Virus record (IMG/VR): IMGVR_UViG_3300024999_000040 | Span: 84,717 to 148,716 of that record | DNA: 64,000 bases | From: a virus | Reading direction: 5' to 3' (one strand) | Part shown: piece by piece, positions 57,054 through 64,000 of the stretch | Numbering within the stretch: position 1 is the first letter of the stretch | Layout: each line of letters begins with the position of its first letter | The notes under the pieces: model-generated | What the model saw: only the letters and a program-made list of their open reading frames with translations | Told to the model about the DNA's origin: nothing | Databases searched by the model: none | Translations under genes and position numbers: made by a program

Positions 57054-57590
57054 TCACAACCCTTTATTTTCTTTAAACCTAATGCTTGCATGATACCTAT
57101 TGTTCAACACATAAATATCATGATTCTCAATGTCATTAAATACTTGTTGTATTGCCATCGGTTTATTTTCATAAACTTTATGCAAGTGAAAATCTGGTTT
57201 ATCTATTTTAAACATATCATAGTAATCTTTAACATTAATAGTACTTATACTCATATTTAAATGAAATAAATGTTCTTTATTATCTGATAATACCAATATC
57301 CAATGACCAAACCTAGATACAATACTTGCTACTTGATTCTCAATATTATATGAATATCTGAATATCTTACATTTTTGCTTTATTTTATTGTTTCGTTGCA
57401 ACTTTTGATTACGAGTAAGATATTGAAGAACGATATTCAAAATATCGGCAATCAAACAAAAGTATTGACATTCTCTAGCTTTAGTTAATCCTATAAGCAA
57501 ACCATTTTCAAAAGAATTATAACACCAAGGATAAAATATGCCACCAATATTAACATTTTTATAAAAATAACAATTACAACATTTTTTCAT
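57054..57590 (-). CDS. Hypothetical protein with N-terminal Cys cluster
   Basis: 178 residues. CCNCYFYKNVNIGGIFYPWC and a later CQYFC in the first 50 residues could bind metal. The remainder is mixed alpha/beta (VASIVSRFGHWILVLSDN, KVYENKPMAIQQVFNDIENHDIYVL). Family not recognised. Confidence 0.55.
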   Translation of the reverse strand: MKKCCNCYFYKNVNIGGIFYPWCYNSFENGLLIGLTKARECQYFCLIADILNIVLQYLTRNQKLQRNNKIKQKCKIFRYSYNIENQVASIVSRFGHWILVLSDNKEHLFHLNMSISTINVKDYYDMFKIDKPDFHLHKVYENKPMAIQQVFNDIENHDIYVLNNRYHASIRFKENKGL

Positions 57591-57635
57591 TTAAAATTAT
57601 TTCCTCAATCACCTTTATAATATTTATCCAACGTC

Positions 57636-57716
57636 TTATCTTTCATTCTCACACCTATTACATCCTGCACAAGAAAAGCATAAAGTTTGAGGTAAAAATT
57701 GTGGATATTGTTTCAT
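57636..57716 (-). CDS. Tiny Cys-rich peptide (26 aa) behind a structured leader
   Basis: ATG preceded by GTGGAGGAATTTA, a strong ribosome binding site. The product ends CFSCAGCNRCENER: four cysteines in a C-x2-C-x2-C-x2-C row. The 5' leader has a strong hairpin and an H-type pseudoknot (next entry). The short length makes it uncertain whether the peptide or the RNA is the functional part. Confidence 0.5.
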   Translation of the reverse strand: MKQYPQFLPQTLCFSCAGCNRCENER

Positions 57717-57744
57717 TAAATTCCTCCACATAATTTAAGTATTT

Positions 57745-57822
57745 TGAAGGTTATTCAAGTGATACCTACAAACACTTTATTACATTTATATTGGCAAGTT
57801 GTAAGATGTCCCATCCTTACAA
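57745..57822 (-). promoter_or_regulatory. Structured leader with hairpin and pseudoknot copy 2 (riboswitch-like)
   Basis: On the minus strand a hairpin (TTGTAAGGATG/CATCTTACAA with one bulge) is followed by the pseudoknot AAGTG-TTTGT-AGGT-AT-CACTT-GAATA-ACCT. The pseudoknot loops are the same as in the copy at 33683, and stem 1 differs by a compensated base pair. It ends about 30 nt before the start codon of the 26-residue ORF. A ligand-binding role is speculative. Confidence 0.55.
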
Positions 57823-57846
57823 AATTAAACTAATGAAAACTACCTT

Positions 57847-58098
57847 TTATTCAAACTTCAAATTTCTTAAATTATCAAGTTGTTTTTCAATGCTTTTTAT
57901 TTTATTTTGCTTTATTTTCTCTGCTTTTTTAATTGCATTTTCTCTAGTAAGATGCCAATCCTTACCTTTACCATGATAATAAGTAGGAAATCTAGTTCCC
58001 TGTATTTCTATCATATCTTCTGATACTGTATCACATATATTTGCATCTTTTTCAATGATACCCTGTGTCAATGCATATTTAGTTATCCATACTTTCAT
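57847..58098 (-). CDS. Conserved-looking phage protein, unknown function
   Basis: 83 residues. MKVWITKYALTQGIIEKDANICD and GKGKDWHLTRENAIKKAEKIKQNKIKSIEKQ are segments I recall from phage genomes: a beta-rich start and a basic coiled-coil end. Function unknown. Confidence 0.62.
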   Translation of the reverse strand: MKVWITKYALTQGIIEKDANICDTVSEDMIEIQGTRFPTYYHGKGKDWHLTRENAIKKAEKIKQNKIKSIEKQLDNLRNLKFE

Positions 58099-58116
58099 AA
58101 CTTACCTCCAAAATAT

Positions 58117-58437
58117 TTATTCATACTCTATCAACAAATCTATTTTATCCCCTATATCACTCGAATGAGCATGAAATTTAAATCTATCTCCAAATACATT
58201 CCAATCATGCATCTTATCTTCAACAAAAACTGTAATCCAATGACGAAGAACTAAATTATCTAAACTTTTTTCACATGGTTCTCCTGTTTGTGGATTAAAC
58301 TTAGCATACATTTCTTCTTCATTAAGAATTGTATAAACTCTCTTGATGGTTTTACTTTCTAATCCTAGTTCTTTTAGTGTTTTATATTCGCTGTTGATAA
58401 TATTTCTTACAATCATTCTCATACTAATTTTCTCCAA
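58117..58437 (-). CDS. Hypothetical protein
   Basis: 106 residues, helical N-terminus and a C-terminus with HWITVFVEDKMHDWNVFGDRFKFHAHS. His/Asp-rich, no recognised motif. An 8-6-8 palindrome (58441-58462) lies just upstream. Confidence 0.53.
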   Translation of the reverse strand: MEKISMRMIVRNIINSEYKTLKELGLESKTIKRVYTILNEEEMYAKFNPQTGEPCEKSLDNLVLRHWITVFVEDKMHDWNVFGDRFKFHAHSSDIGDKIDLLIEYE

Positions 58438-58464
58438 TCCCCATAAAAGCCATTTTTCATCGAC

Positions 58465-58839
58465 TTATTCCTGATTTAATATTTCTTCAATCTTTCTTAT
58501 TTTATCATAATTTTTACAATTTCTTACCATTTCAGAAATTTTATAATGATTATCATTCATCCAGCACAATTGATTTACTTGTTCTTCTGAAGTATAAAGA
58601 ATACCATCATGACCATAACCATAGGTATAAGTCAATGTCTTTTTATTAACCTTGTAATTACTTTTACTGTCTGTATTAGAATATTCACTTCCTACTATCC
58701 AACTTTGTTTGGTTTCTCCTAAAATAATCTGATCTTTAAAATAATATTTAAACCAACATCTATCTAGTTTATTTCCTTTATCATCATGATATTGTCTTCT
58801 ATTACTATCAAATATCCAAACTTTATCACCTATTTGCAT
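58465..58839 (-). CDS. Hypothetical protein
   Basis: 124 residues. GDKVWIFDSNRRQYHDDKGNKLDR at the start looks like an SH3-type barrel; the C-terminus is helical. Phage proteins starting with GDKVWxFD are common and unassigned. Preceded by TTAGGAGGTTAAA. Confidence 0.56.
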   Translation of the reverse strand: MQIGDKVWIFDSNRRQYHDDKGNKLDRCWFKYYFKDQIILGETKQSWIVGSEYSNTDSKSNYKVNKKTLTYTYGYGHDGILYTSEEQVNQLCWMNDNHYKISEMVRNCKNYDKIRKIEEILNQE

Positions 58840-58889
58840 TTTAACCTCCTAATTATTTCCAAATGAAATCGAGATTTTATAGTCTTTTA

Positions 58890-59468
58890 TTAGAATCCAG
58901 ATTGCGTTGTAAAGAAATTAATATTACCTTTCCCTATCACCTGAACTTCTTCGTCTTCTGTCTTTTCATCATCTTCATCTTCATACTCAATATCCACTAC
59001 CTCAATCTCAATGTCACCATCAAAATTCTTTATTAATGTAGTAGTATGAGGTTTCTTAATATGGTAATTAAATTTTGGATTATAAGCCAACACTTCATCG
59101 AGAAGGAACACACTTACAAGTCCTGCATCAGCACAAAATTGTCCTATTTCTTCATCTGTATCTTTATTAATAGTTGTGCATGACCAATCACCATAAATGG
59201 TATCTCTAGTTAAGTATGTTTTAATACCTAATACTTCCATATTTTCACCATAACTACATGCTTCCCAATCATCAGTATTATTTCTTTCCCATTGTTTTTG
59301 ACATTCTTCTAAATCTACATATGCTCTGTTTTCTTCGTCTATAAAGTCTTTAAACTGTTTACTACCTTTACCCTTTAATATAGGATAGTCTTCCATACTT
59401 GGTTTTCCAGTTTTCTTTTTAATAATATAGCATGGGTCTGTAATTATAATATCACCTTTAAATTTCAT
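58890..59468 (-). CDS. Conserved phage protein with ITDPCY motif
   Basis: 192 residues. GDIIITDPCYIIKKKTGKPS at the start is a motif I recall in many phage and bacterial proteins of unknown function; DTIYGDWSCTTINK and FCADAGLVSVFLLDEVLAYN are further conserved-looking segments. The C-terminus is very acidic. No activity assigned. Confidence 0.65.
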   Translation of the reverse strand: MKFKGDIIITDPCYIIKKKTGKPSMEDYPILKGKGSKQFKDFIDEENRAYVDLEECQKQWERNNTDDWEACSYGENMEVLGIKTYLTRDTIYGDWSCTTINKDTDEEIGQFCADAGLVSVFLLDEVLAYNPKFNYHIKKPHTTTLIKNFDGDIEIEVVDIEYEDEDDEKTEDEEVQVIGKGNINFFTTQSGF

Positions 59469-59490
59469 AATTTTAATCTCCCTTTATTTG

Positions 59491-59784
59491 TTATAATTGA
59501 CACCACTTTGGTGTGTTTCTAGTTAAATAATTTTTCCTAATCATTTTATATAAAACTCGCCTGTCTTCCCAATCCCAAGTGTTTACAGTACAGACATAAT
59601 AATCTTCACTATCAATTTTTAGTTTATATGAACAATCACCGCAACAAAATGGCTTTGATATTCTTTCTTGATATTTATGGTTTTCCTTATTAAGTCTTGT
59701 AAATACATCTTTACACAAGCCTATGCAGATTTCTTTTCTATCCTCTAATTTAGCCTTGTGAATACAGGTATCACATTTCCACAT
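59491..59784 (-). CDS. Cys-rich hypothetical protein
   Basis: 97 residues with eight cysteines (CDTCIHKAK, CIGLCKDVF, CCGDCSYK, CTVN, CQL). Likely zinc-binding. No family recognised. Confidence 0.57.
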   Translation of the reverse strand: MWKCDTCIHKAKLEDRKEICIGLCKDVFTRLNKENHKYQERISKPFCCGDCSYKLKIDSEDYYVCTVNTWDWEDRRVLYKMIRKNYLTRNTPKWCQL

Positions 59785-59826
59785 TATAAGCTCACTTTCC
59801 TAAAACACTTTAAACTGAATATTTCA

Positions 59827-60000
59827 TTATCCATTCATAATTTCAACATCTTTTATTTTAAATGATTCTATCACTTGAATATCATTATTTCTAATAAAAT
59901 CATCTAACTCATCTTCTGTATCAAACCACGCAATAGTAGTCTCAATACACCCACATTTCTTTTTTGTATGTTGATAAGTCAACAAATAATTTTTATCCAT
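59827..60000 (-). CDS. Small hypothetical protein (57 aa)
   Basis: ATG preceded by GGAGGATTCAT. KNYLLTYQHTKKKCGCIETTIAWFDTEDELDDFI suggests a small ferredoxin-like alpha/beta fold. It is directly downstream of the AbrB-like gene. Confidence 0.53.
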   Translation of the reverse strand: MDKNYLLTYQHTKKKCGCIETTIAWFDTEDELDDFIRNNDIQVIESFKIKDVEIMNG

Positions 60001-60024
60001 ATGAATCCTCCATTTTATTGTCTT

Positions 60025-60219
60025 TTATATATCCAATCTTTCATCCAAATCTTTTCTTCTCTTTAAATAAAAACCATTTTCAACCACAAATACTTCAAAT
60101 GCGGGAGCATTATTACTTTCCTTTGTAGACATCCCAAATTCTCTTCTAAGGGTCTTAGGTATTACCACCCTACCCAAATCATCCATTCTACGTATATAAC
60201 CTTCTGAGTTTGTATCCAT
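60025..60219 (-). CDS. AbrB/SpoVT-type transcription regulator
   Basis: 64 residues. GYIRRMDDLGRVVIPKTLRREFGM is the swapped-hairpin AbrB DNA-binding domain; FEVFVVENGFYLKRR completes it. These dimers bind AT-rich promoters in Firmicutes. Here it may be a phage transition-state regulator or an antitoxin remnant (MazE has the same fold), but the MazF-like gene is 7 kb away. Confidence 0.87.
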   Translation of the reverse strand: MDTNSEGYIRRMDDLGRVVIPKTLRREFGMSTKESNNAPAFEVFVVENGFYLKRRKDLDERLDI

Positions 60220-60261
60220 TTTATTTTAATCCTCCATATCATTATTTTTATTTTACCATAT

Positions 60262-60432
60262 TTAGGCACCCATCACAATATCAAACTCATTGTATTTACG
60301 TCCATTATCTTTTACATAATAATCAGCTTCATCACTTGTAGGAAATTGCATAGCCTCACCTTGATTTTTAGTTAATTCAATATTTCTATCTATATATCTG
60401 ACATATCTTCCACAATGTTTAAGATAAAACAT
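60262..60432 (-). CDS. Small hypothetical protein (56 aa)
   Basis: ATG preceded by AAAGGAGTGTAAGGTT. Product (FYLKHCGRYVRYIDRNIELTKNQGEAMQF, TSDEADYYV) is charged and soluble. No family recognised. Confidence 0.53.
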   Translation of the reverse strand: MFYLKHCGRYVRYIDRNIELTKNQGEAMQFPTSDEADYYVKDNGRKYNEFDIVMGA

Positions 60433-60436
60433 AACC

Positions 60437-60589
60437 TTACACTCCTTTCGATTCTTTATAAGAATCTACTATTCGATTAGATATATCTTTACTTATCGCT
60501 TGCCTGTATTCCTGTGGTGAATTGTAGTAAGTAATTCTAGGTGGTAATAATTTGCCTTCTTTCCACAATTTCTGTCTATATGTACTCAT
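60437..60589 (-). CDS. Small basic hypothetical protein (50 aa)
   Basis: ATG preceded by AAAGGACAGAAAA. STYRQKLWKEGKLLPPRITYYNSPQEYRQAISKD is basic and resembles short phage proteins of unknown role. Its stop lies five bases from the next start. Confidence 0.52.
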   Translation of the reverse strand: MSTYRQKLWKEGKLLPPRITYYNSPQEYRQAISKDISNRIVDSYKESKGV

Positions 60590-60624
60590 TTTTCTGTCCT
60601 TTCTTATGTAAAGGTTAGGGGAGA

Positions 60625-61785
60625 TTAATACTCCCCTGTTACTGCCGACATAATATTTGAAGGAATATATTCTTTTACATTTAAACTATCTCCCATGGAA
60701 AATTCAGAATCAAAATTGTTATTCCTTACTGTGTGCTTCGGTGATACATGAGAGGCTTCTGTTATAGGCTTTTCAACAAACTTTACATGACTATTATACA
60801 AATCCTGTAATCCTTTAATCCTATTATTTACATTTTCCTTCTTAACCCCGCCAGCACCTGTAAAACGCTTGTATGCATCTCCTGATTTTGTATTCTTTGA
60901 ATACCAATTAAGGAATTCTTGAACCTTTTCAGTATCTTTATTATTATTCAATAAATTTGCCATTGCTGATATACTTATTTTATTAACAAATTTGTTATGT
61001 TCATGTTTGAATGCTTCAGCAATATCCACAAAAACACCTTCAAGTTTATCAAGAATATCATCAGATATTATAGAATTTTCATTCCAGAATTTCTCTACAT
61101 CCTTTGCTGCAAAGCTGTTATAGTTCAATCCTGTTAATAATATTATTGACTGTTGAATGGTCAAATCTCTTCTTGAACTTTTAATATCACCATCAGAAAA
61201 ATGTGCCACAGTTTTGAATAAAGGATTCTCCTTTGTTTGTTTTGCTACAAATGATTGAACATTTTTAGGAGCAGCTACCAATGCAAGATGTTCTCTACTT
61301 ACTGCTTTACCGTTATTAAGTCTATAGAATATTTCTTCAATAATTGATTCTTCATCATCGTCTTCTTCAAGTTCAATTGATCTAATAACTAGGGTATAAC
61401 CTTTAATTTCTTCCTGAACCTCTTCAGGTAATTCAGAAAATTTCTTTCCTGAAATATCATACTTTTCACCAGTTGATTCTAATACAATTGGCTCAAGCTC
61501 TGTTAATGCCCACTCATTATTAAGGAATGATGATATAATTGTTAATCGCTGTTTTCCATCGATTATATCATATACATTTACCTTTTTACCATCTACTTCT
61601 GTAGGTATTTGAATTGCATATATATCAGGTACAAACATTCTTAGAATTGAATCAATAAGCAGAGACATATCTTCAATTCTCCACTGCCCAGCAGGTCTTT
61701 GAACTGGAGAATCAAAAGTAATATTACCCTTACCTATCATACTGCAAACCTGTTTTACATTCCAACTTAACGGCTTTCTAATCAT
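60625..61785 (-). CDS. DUF262 (GmrS/ParB-fold) protein
   Basis: 386 residues. The core motif VYDIIDGKQRLTIISSFLN near residue 72 is the DGQQRLT signature of DUF262, with FDSPVQRPAGQWRIEDMSLLIDSIL before it and FYRLNNGKAVSREHLAL after. DUF262 proteins include the GmrS NTPase of type IV restriction and other nucleotide-dependent nucleases. No DUF1524 (HNH) partner is fused, so it may be regulatory. Single gene between two promoters. Confidence 0.8.
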   Translation of the reverse strand: MIRKPLSWNVKQVCSMIGKGNITFDSPVQRPAGQWRIEDMSLLIDSILRMFVPDIYAIQIPTEVDGKKVNVYDIIDGKQRLTIISSFLNNEWALTELEPIVLESTGEKYDISGKKFSELPEEVQEEIKGYTLVIRSIELEEDDDEESIIEEIFYRLNNGKAVSREHLALVAAPKNVQSFVAKQTKENPLFKTVAHFSDGDIKSSRRDLTIQQSIILLTGLNYNSFAAKDVEKFWNENSIISDDILDKLEGVFVDIAEAFKHEHNKFVNKISISAMANLLNNNKDTEKVQEFLNWYSKNTKSGDAYKRFTGAGGVKKENVNNRIKGLQDLYNSHVKFVEKPITEASHVSPKHTVRNNNFDSEFSMGDSLNVKEYIPSNIMSAVTGEY

Positions 61786-61829
61786 TTTAATACACTCCTT
61801 AATTTTATTTTGTTTGTTATCTGTTTGTT

Positions 61830-61858
61830 ATTATATGTACTTTGTTAAAAGTCTACGA
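61830..61858 (-). promoter_or_regulatory. Promoter with weak -35, TTAACAAAG at the motif position
   Basis: TATAAT is preceded, 4 nt away, by TTAACAAAG, one mismatch from the TTAACTAAG motif of the other promoters. The -35 region (TCGTAG at 17 nt) is poor. It drives the DUF262 gene. Confidence 0.6.
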
Positions 61859-61876
61859 AAGTGTTGATTTATTTGG

Positions 61877-62080
61877 TTAATCAAAATCTGGAACTGTTAT
61901 CTGTTTTGTTTTTTTTGTAAATTCTGTAAAACTACATTTTTTACAACTTCTTTCCCATCCATTTTCTTCATTTTTTATAAGCATTCTAATATCAGACGAA
62001 CCAATATAACAAAATGGATTAGGAATTTCTGTTACAATTTTTGCTTTAATTGGTTCTGAAAAATCATGTATACAATTCAT
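61877..62080 (-). CDS. Small Cys-knuckle protein
   Basis: 67 residues with CKKC near the C-terminus and CIHDF at the start. PNPFCYIGSSDIRMLI adds another Cys. Probably metal-binding; no family recognised. Confidence 0.55.
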   Translation of the reverse strand: MNCIHDFSEPIKAKIVTEIPNPFCYIGSSDIRMLIKNEENGWERSCKKCSFTEFTKKTKQITVPDFD

Positions 62081-62126
62081 ATTAATTATCCTCCTTCACC
62101 ACATTTAATATCATTTCCATGTACTT

Positions 62127-62155
62127 ATATTACTATATTTATTTAGTTAAGTCAA
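62127..62155 (-). promoter_or_regulatory. Promoter-like site with TTAACTAAA motif
   Basis: TTGACT-17-TAATAT on the minus strand; TTAACTAAA overlaps the end of the -35. An alternative -10 (TATAGT) sits 4 nt behind the motif, as in the other promoters, but then lacks a -35. It points at the small Cys gene. Confidence 0.5.
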
Positions 62156-62174
62156 TGGGTTTATGAAAATAATT

Positions 62175-62849
62175 TTAAATAACCACTTTCTCAAAATCTA
62201 AACTCTCCGTATCAATTACCCAGCCTCTTAATAAATGCTTTTCAGGACTACAAGCACAGTTAAATACACCTGTATTACCTATACTCTTAACTCCAAAATC
62301 TTCATGTATATGACCACACAGCCATAGTTTAGGTTGCTTCACTTCTATGAAATCTCTAACCGATTTACTACCTACTTTTACACCTCTATTTGTCATATCC
62401 AGACAATCATATGGAGGATCATGAGCTACTATAATAGTATATGAATCAACAGGAAAATTATCATGAAGTTTACTTAACTCATACCATATTTTATTTTCGT
62501 TTGCTTCTCTATTTGTATTAAATGGAGTAATGTGAACGAATTCAAAGGATAAAATCTCATAATTACACCAATAATAATCTGGATAGTTACTAATACGTTT
62601 TTCCTTATTCGACTCAAACCAATCATCGTTTCCCAGTATATGTAAAACATTTGGAAATTGCTCAGTAAAATAATTATATTGGTCTTTCTGATATTGTCCA
62701 AATTCAATTAATGACCTAGCATTTTTATCTTTGCCTCCAATATCACCGCAATGGATTACTAAATCAAAGGTATTTTCAATTGTGAAGTCTTTAAGTTTTC
62801 TCAGGATTACTCCATCGTTGTGAGTATCACTGGTTACAAATATTTTCAT
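62175..62849 (-). CDS. Calcineurin-like metallophosphoesterase
   Basis: 224 residues from the ATG after AAAGGAAGAGATATAAT; a 12-codon upstream extension is rejected. Metal-site motifs in order: FVTSDTHND (D, H), VIHCGDIGG (GD), LGNDDWF (GND), IVAHDPPYD (H), and LCGHIHED (GHxH). The set is complete for the family. Substrates range from cyclic nucleotides to DNA. Role in the phage is open. Confidence 0.9.
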   Translation of the reverse strand: MKIFVTSDTHNDGVILRKLKDFTIENTFDLVIHCGDIGGKDKNARSLIEFGQYQKDQYNYFTEQFPNVLHILGNDDWFESNKEKRISNYPDYYWCNYEILSFEFVHITPFNTNREANENKIWYELSKLHDNFPVDSYTIIVAHDPPYDCLDMTNRGVKVGSKSVRDFIEVKQPKLWLCGHIHEDFGVKSIGNTGVFNCACSPEKHLLRGWVIDTESLDFEKVVI

Positions 62850-62895
62850 ATTATATCTCTTCCTTTCTAAAAGTGTTTGAATCATTGTTTATTGC

Positions 62896-63495
62896 CTATT
62901 CGAACTTTTTATCGTCAATTTCTCTCAATTCAAAAGACACTTGATATTTTTTCGACTTTAAAATTATTCCACCTATACTCATGATTCTCTCTTGTAATTC
63001 TTCACCTGACATTTCACTAACTAATCGCATCATAAACTTGGAATCGATAATTTCAGGAACAACTTTCTTTTCTTTAACTTTAATTTCTTTTTCCATTAGT
63101 TTTTCCTCGTTTCGATTTTCTTTAGTTTTTTTAATTTCTGCATCCCTAAGTTTTTTAGCTCTATAGTACATATCATGAATACTTTGAACTTTGACCTGAA
63201 AATGTTCGGCTACAGATTTTCTAGTACTAAATTTTTTAATCAATGCTTCAATTGCAATTACTCTGTCCTTATTAGAAAGTTTTAATAATTCTTGATAAGT
63301 AATATCGTCATATAAATTAGACATAAAAATACCTCCATTCAATCTATCTTTTTGTTTTTTAGACAAATAATCGGCAGGAAATAGTATTTTATTAGAATAT
63401 ACTCTATTCTTTCGATATTTAATATTTCTGCCGATATTTTTCTTTTCTCTAACTTCATCATAAAACATTTTCTCAATATTGTCTATATTGTCCAT
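62896..63495 (-). CDS. Helix-turn-helix protein, basic
   Basis: 199 residues. The middle LSNKDRVIAIEALIKKFSTRKSVAEHFQVKVQSIHDMYYRAK (residues 73-115) is a helix-turn-helix like those of sigma region 4 or resolvases; the N-terminus is basic and the C-terminus is a lysine-rich linker plus a beta-type end. Probably a transcription regulator. Preceded by a promoter-like site. Confidence 0.62.
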   Translation of the reverse strand: MDNIDNIEKMFYDEVREKKNIGRNIKYRKNRVYSNKILFPADYLSKKQKDRLNGGIFMSNLYDDITYQELLKLSNKDRVIAIEALIKKFSTRKSVAEHFQVKVQSIHDMYYRAKKLRDAEIKKTKENRNEEKLMEKEIKVKEKKVVPEIIDSKFMMRLVSEMSGEELQERIMSIGGIILKSKKYQVSFELREIDDKKFE

Positions 63496-63530
63496 TATGT
63501 TTTCCTTTTTGAAGTATGCCTATATTTTAT

Positions 63531-63559
63531 ATGATACACTATTTTATAGATATTGTGAA
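63531..63559 (-). promoter_or_regulatory. Promoter-like site
   Basis: TTCACA-17-TATCAT on the minus strand, about 35 bases before the helix-turn-helix gene. Both boxes deviate by one base from consensus. Confidence 0.6.
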
Positions 63560-63577
63560 TGCCTGTATATCAACAAA

Positions 63578-63847
63578 TTATTTGCTTTCTCCATTAAATA
63601 TCTTCTGATTTCTTTTATTAATTTCATCTACCTTGTTTTCAATTTTTTGTTTATTGCCTGATACAAAATCAATTTCAACACCATTATCATTTTTAAAATT
63701 AACTCTTATATCAATTTCTCCTTTACGTTTATAAACTGAATACCCAAATATATTTCCTTCAGCAAGATATACTCTTTTAGCAAGTCCATCTAAAGCTACA
63801 TAATAAACATGTTCTCCAAATTCAAATGGCAATTCAATATTCATCAT
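63578..63847 (-). CDS. Hypothetical protein
   Basis: 89 residues from the ATG that follows GGAGGATAAAAAC; the ATG five codons earlier lies within the ribosome binding site. ELPFEFGEHVYYVALDGLAKRVYLAEGNIFGYSVYK is beta-rich, like a small barrel; FVSGNKQKIENKVDEIN ends as a helix. No family recognised. Confidence 0.57.
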   Translation of the reverse strand: MMNIELPFEFGEHVYYVALDGLAKRVYLAEGNIFGYSVYKRKGEIDIRVNFKNDNGVEIDFVSGNKQKIENKVDEINKRNQKIFNGESK

Positions 63848-63898
63848 GTTTTTATCCTCCATTCTTATATACTATAAAATCCGTCTTTCATTTTCCTT

Positions 63899-64000
63899 TT
63901 AAATAAGTAATCCTTTTATTGCTGTGCCGATTAATACTAAACTCAAAACACTTAAAAATCCAAATTCTTTATACCCATATAAATGATGTACATATATTTT
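63899..64000 (-). CDS. C-terminal fragment of a membrane protein (start outside window)
   Basis: The last 33 codons of a gene are in the window. They encode a YKEFGF stretch and one hydrophobic helix (LSVLSLVLIGTAIKGLLI) up to a TAA stop. The start lies beyond the window. Confidence 0.55.
   Translation of the reverse strand, partial: KIYVHHLYGYKEFGFLSVLSLVLIGTAIKGLLI

Noticed and set aside
62474-62707. 77-codon minus-strand frame inside the metallophosphoesterase gene
   Set aside because: The metallophosphoesterase frame shows a complete set of metal motifs across the same bases; shadow.

Overview
The window is a dense, low-GC (roughly 28-30 %) stretch in which essentially every protein gene lies on the minus strand. 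Genes are small, overlap or nearly touch (many ATGA stop/start overlaps), carry AGGAGG-type ribosome binding sites, and sit behind housekeeping-type TTGACA-17-TATAAT promoters. No capsid, tail, packaging or lysis genes are seen. This is the early/replication arm of a large phage or SPbeta-like prophage of a low-GC Firmicute, most likely a Clostridium-type host. That host assignment is inferred from composition, signals and gene types, not from a search.

Layout. (1) 1-12 kb: replication and repair module: ERCC4-type nuclease, DnaE-type polymerase, Cas4-like nuclease fused to a UvrD helicase, DnaB, a DUF4373 replication protein, SSB, a RecA-like ATPase, an HNH/AP2 endonuclease and an HD hydrolase. 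(2) 12-28 kb: a long train of small accessory genes, most unrecognised, with an HslV/proteasome-like Ntn hydrolase, a DUF4230 membrane protein, a shortened SprT-like metalloprotease, and a radical-SAM enzyme beside two paralogues sharing an N-terminal FETNSSS motif. (3) 28-33.5 kb: WGR-PARP-like protein, NAD-dependent DNA ligase, small ORFs and a sigma factor. (4) 33.5-34.4 kb: a ~900-nt non-coding stretch behind a consensus promoter, rich in hairpins, with two embedded tRNAs; it looks like a large ornate phage RNA of the GOLLD/ROOL kind. (5) 34.4-40.2 kb: small genes including a MESH1/SpoT-like HD hydrolase and a possible plus-strand structured RNA. (6) 40.2-45.4 kb: an NAD-salvage operon (Nampt, deoxyribosyltransferase-like, HAD, PRPP synthetase) and an RlmN-like radical-SAM methyltransferase whose iron-sulfur motif is split by a homing intein. 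(7) 46.5-54.1 kb: 3D-domain protein, an IscB element with omega-RNA and IS200/IS605-like hairpin ends, and a candidate lysogeny-control block: SOS-box promoter, iteron-like repeats, an inactive-integrase-like protein, a DGQHR protein, a MazF-like protein and a tyrosine recombinase, in an order resembling SPbeta yopP-yopQ-yopR(mrpR). (8) 54-64 kb: more small genes, an AbrB-type regulator, a DUF262 protein and a metallophosphoesterase.

Three themes connect the genes. First, NAD economy: Nampt plus PRPP synthetase can make NMN, while the DNA ligase and the PARP-like protein use NAD. Second, RNA and mobile elements: a large ornate RNA, an omega-RNA, a pseudoknot present in two places, an intein, and HNH/AP2 endonucleases. 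Third, two recurring DNA signals not explained by known features: a TTAACTAAG motif at a fixed position in the spacer of several promoters, and more than 20 copies of an 8-6-8 imperfect palindrome (CAATNAAA-N6-TTTNATTG) between genes. Both could be targets of a phage regulator.
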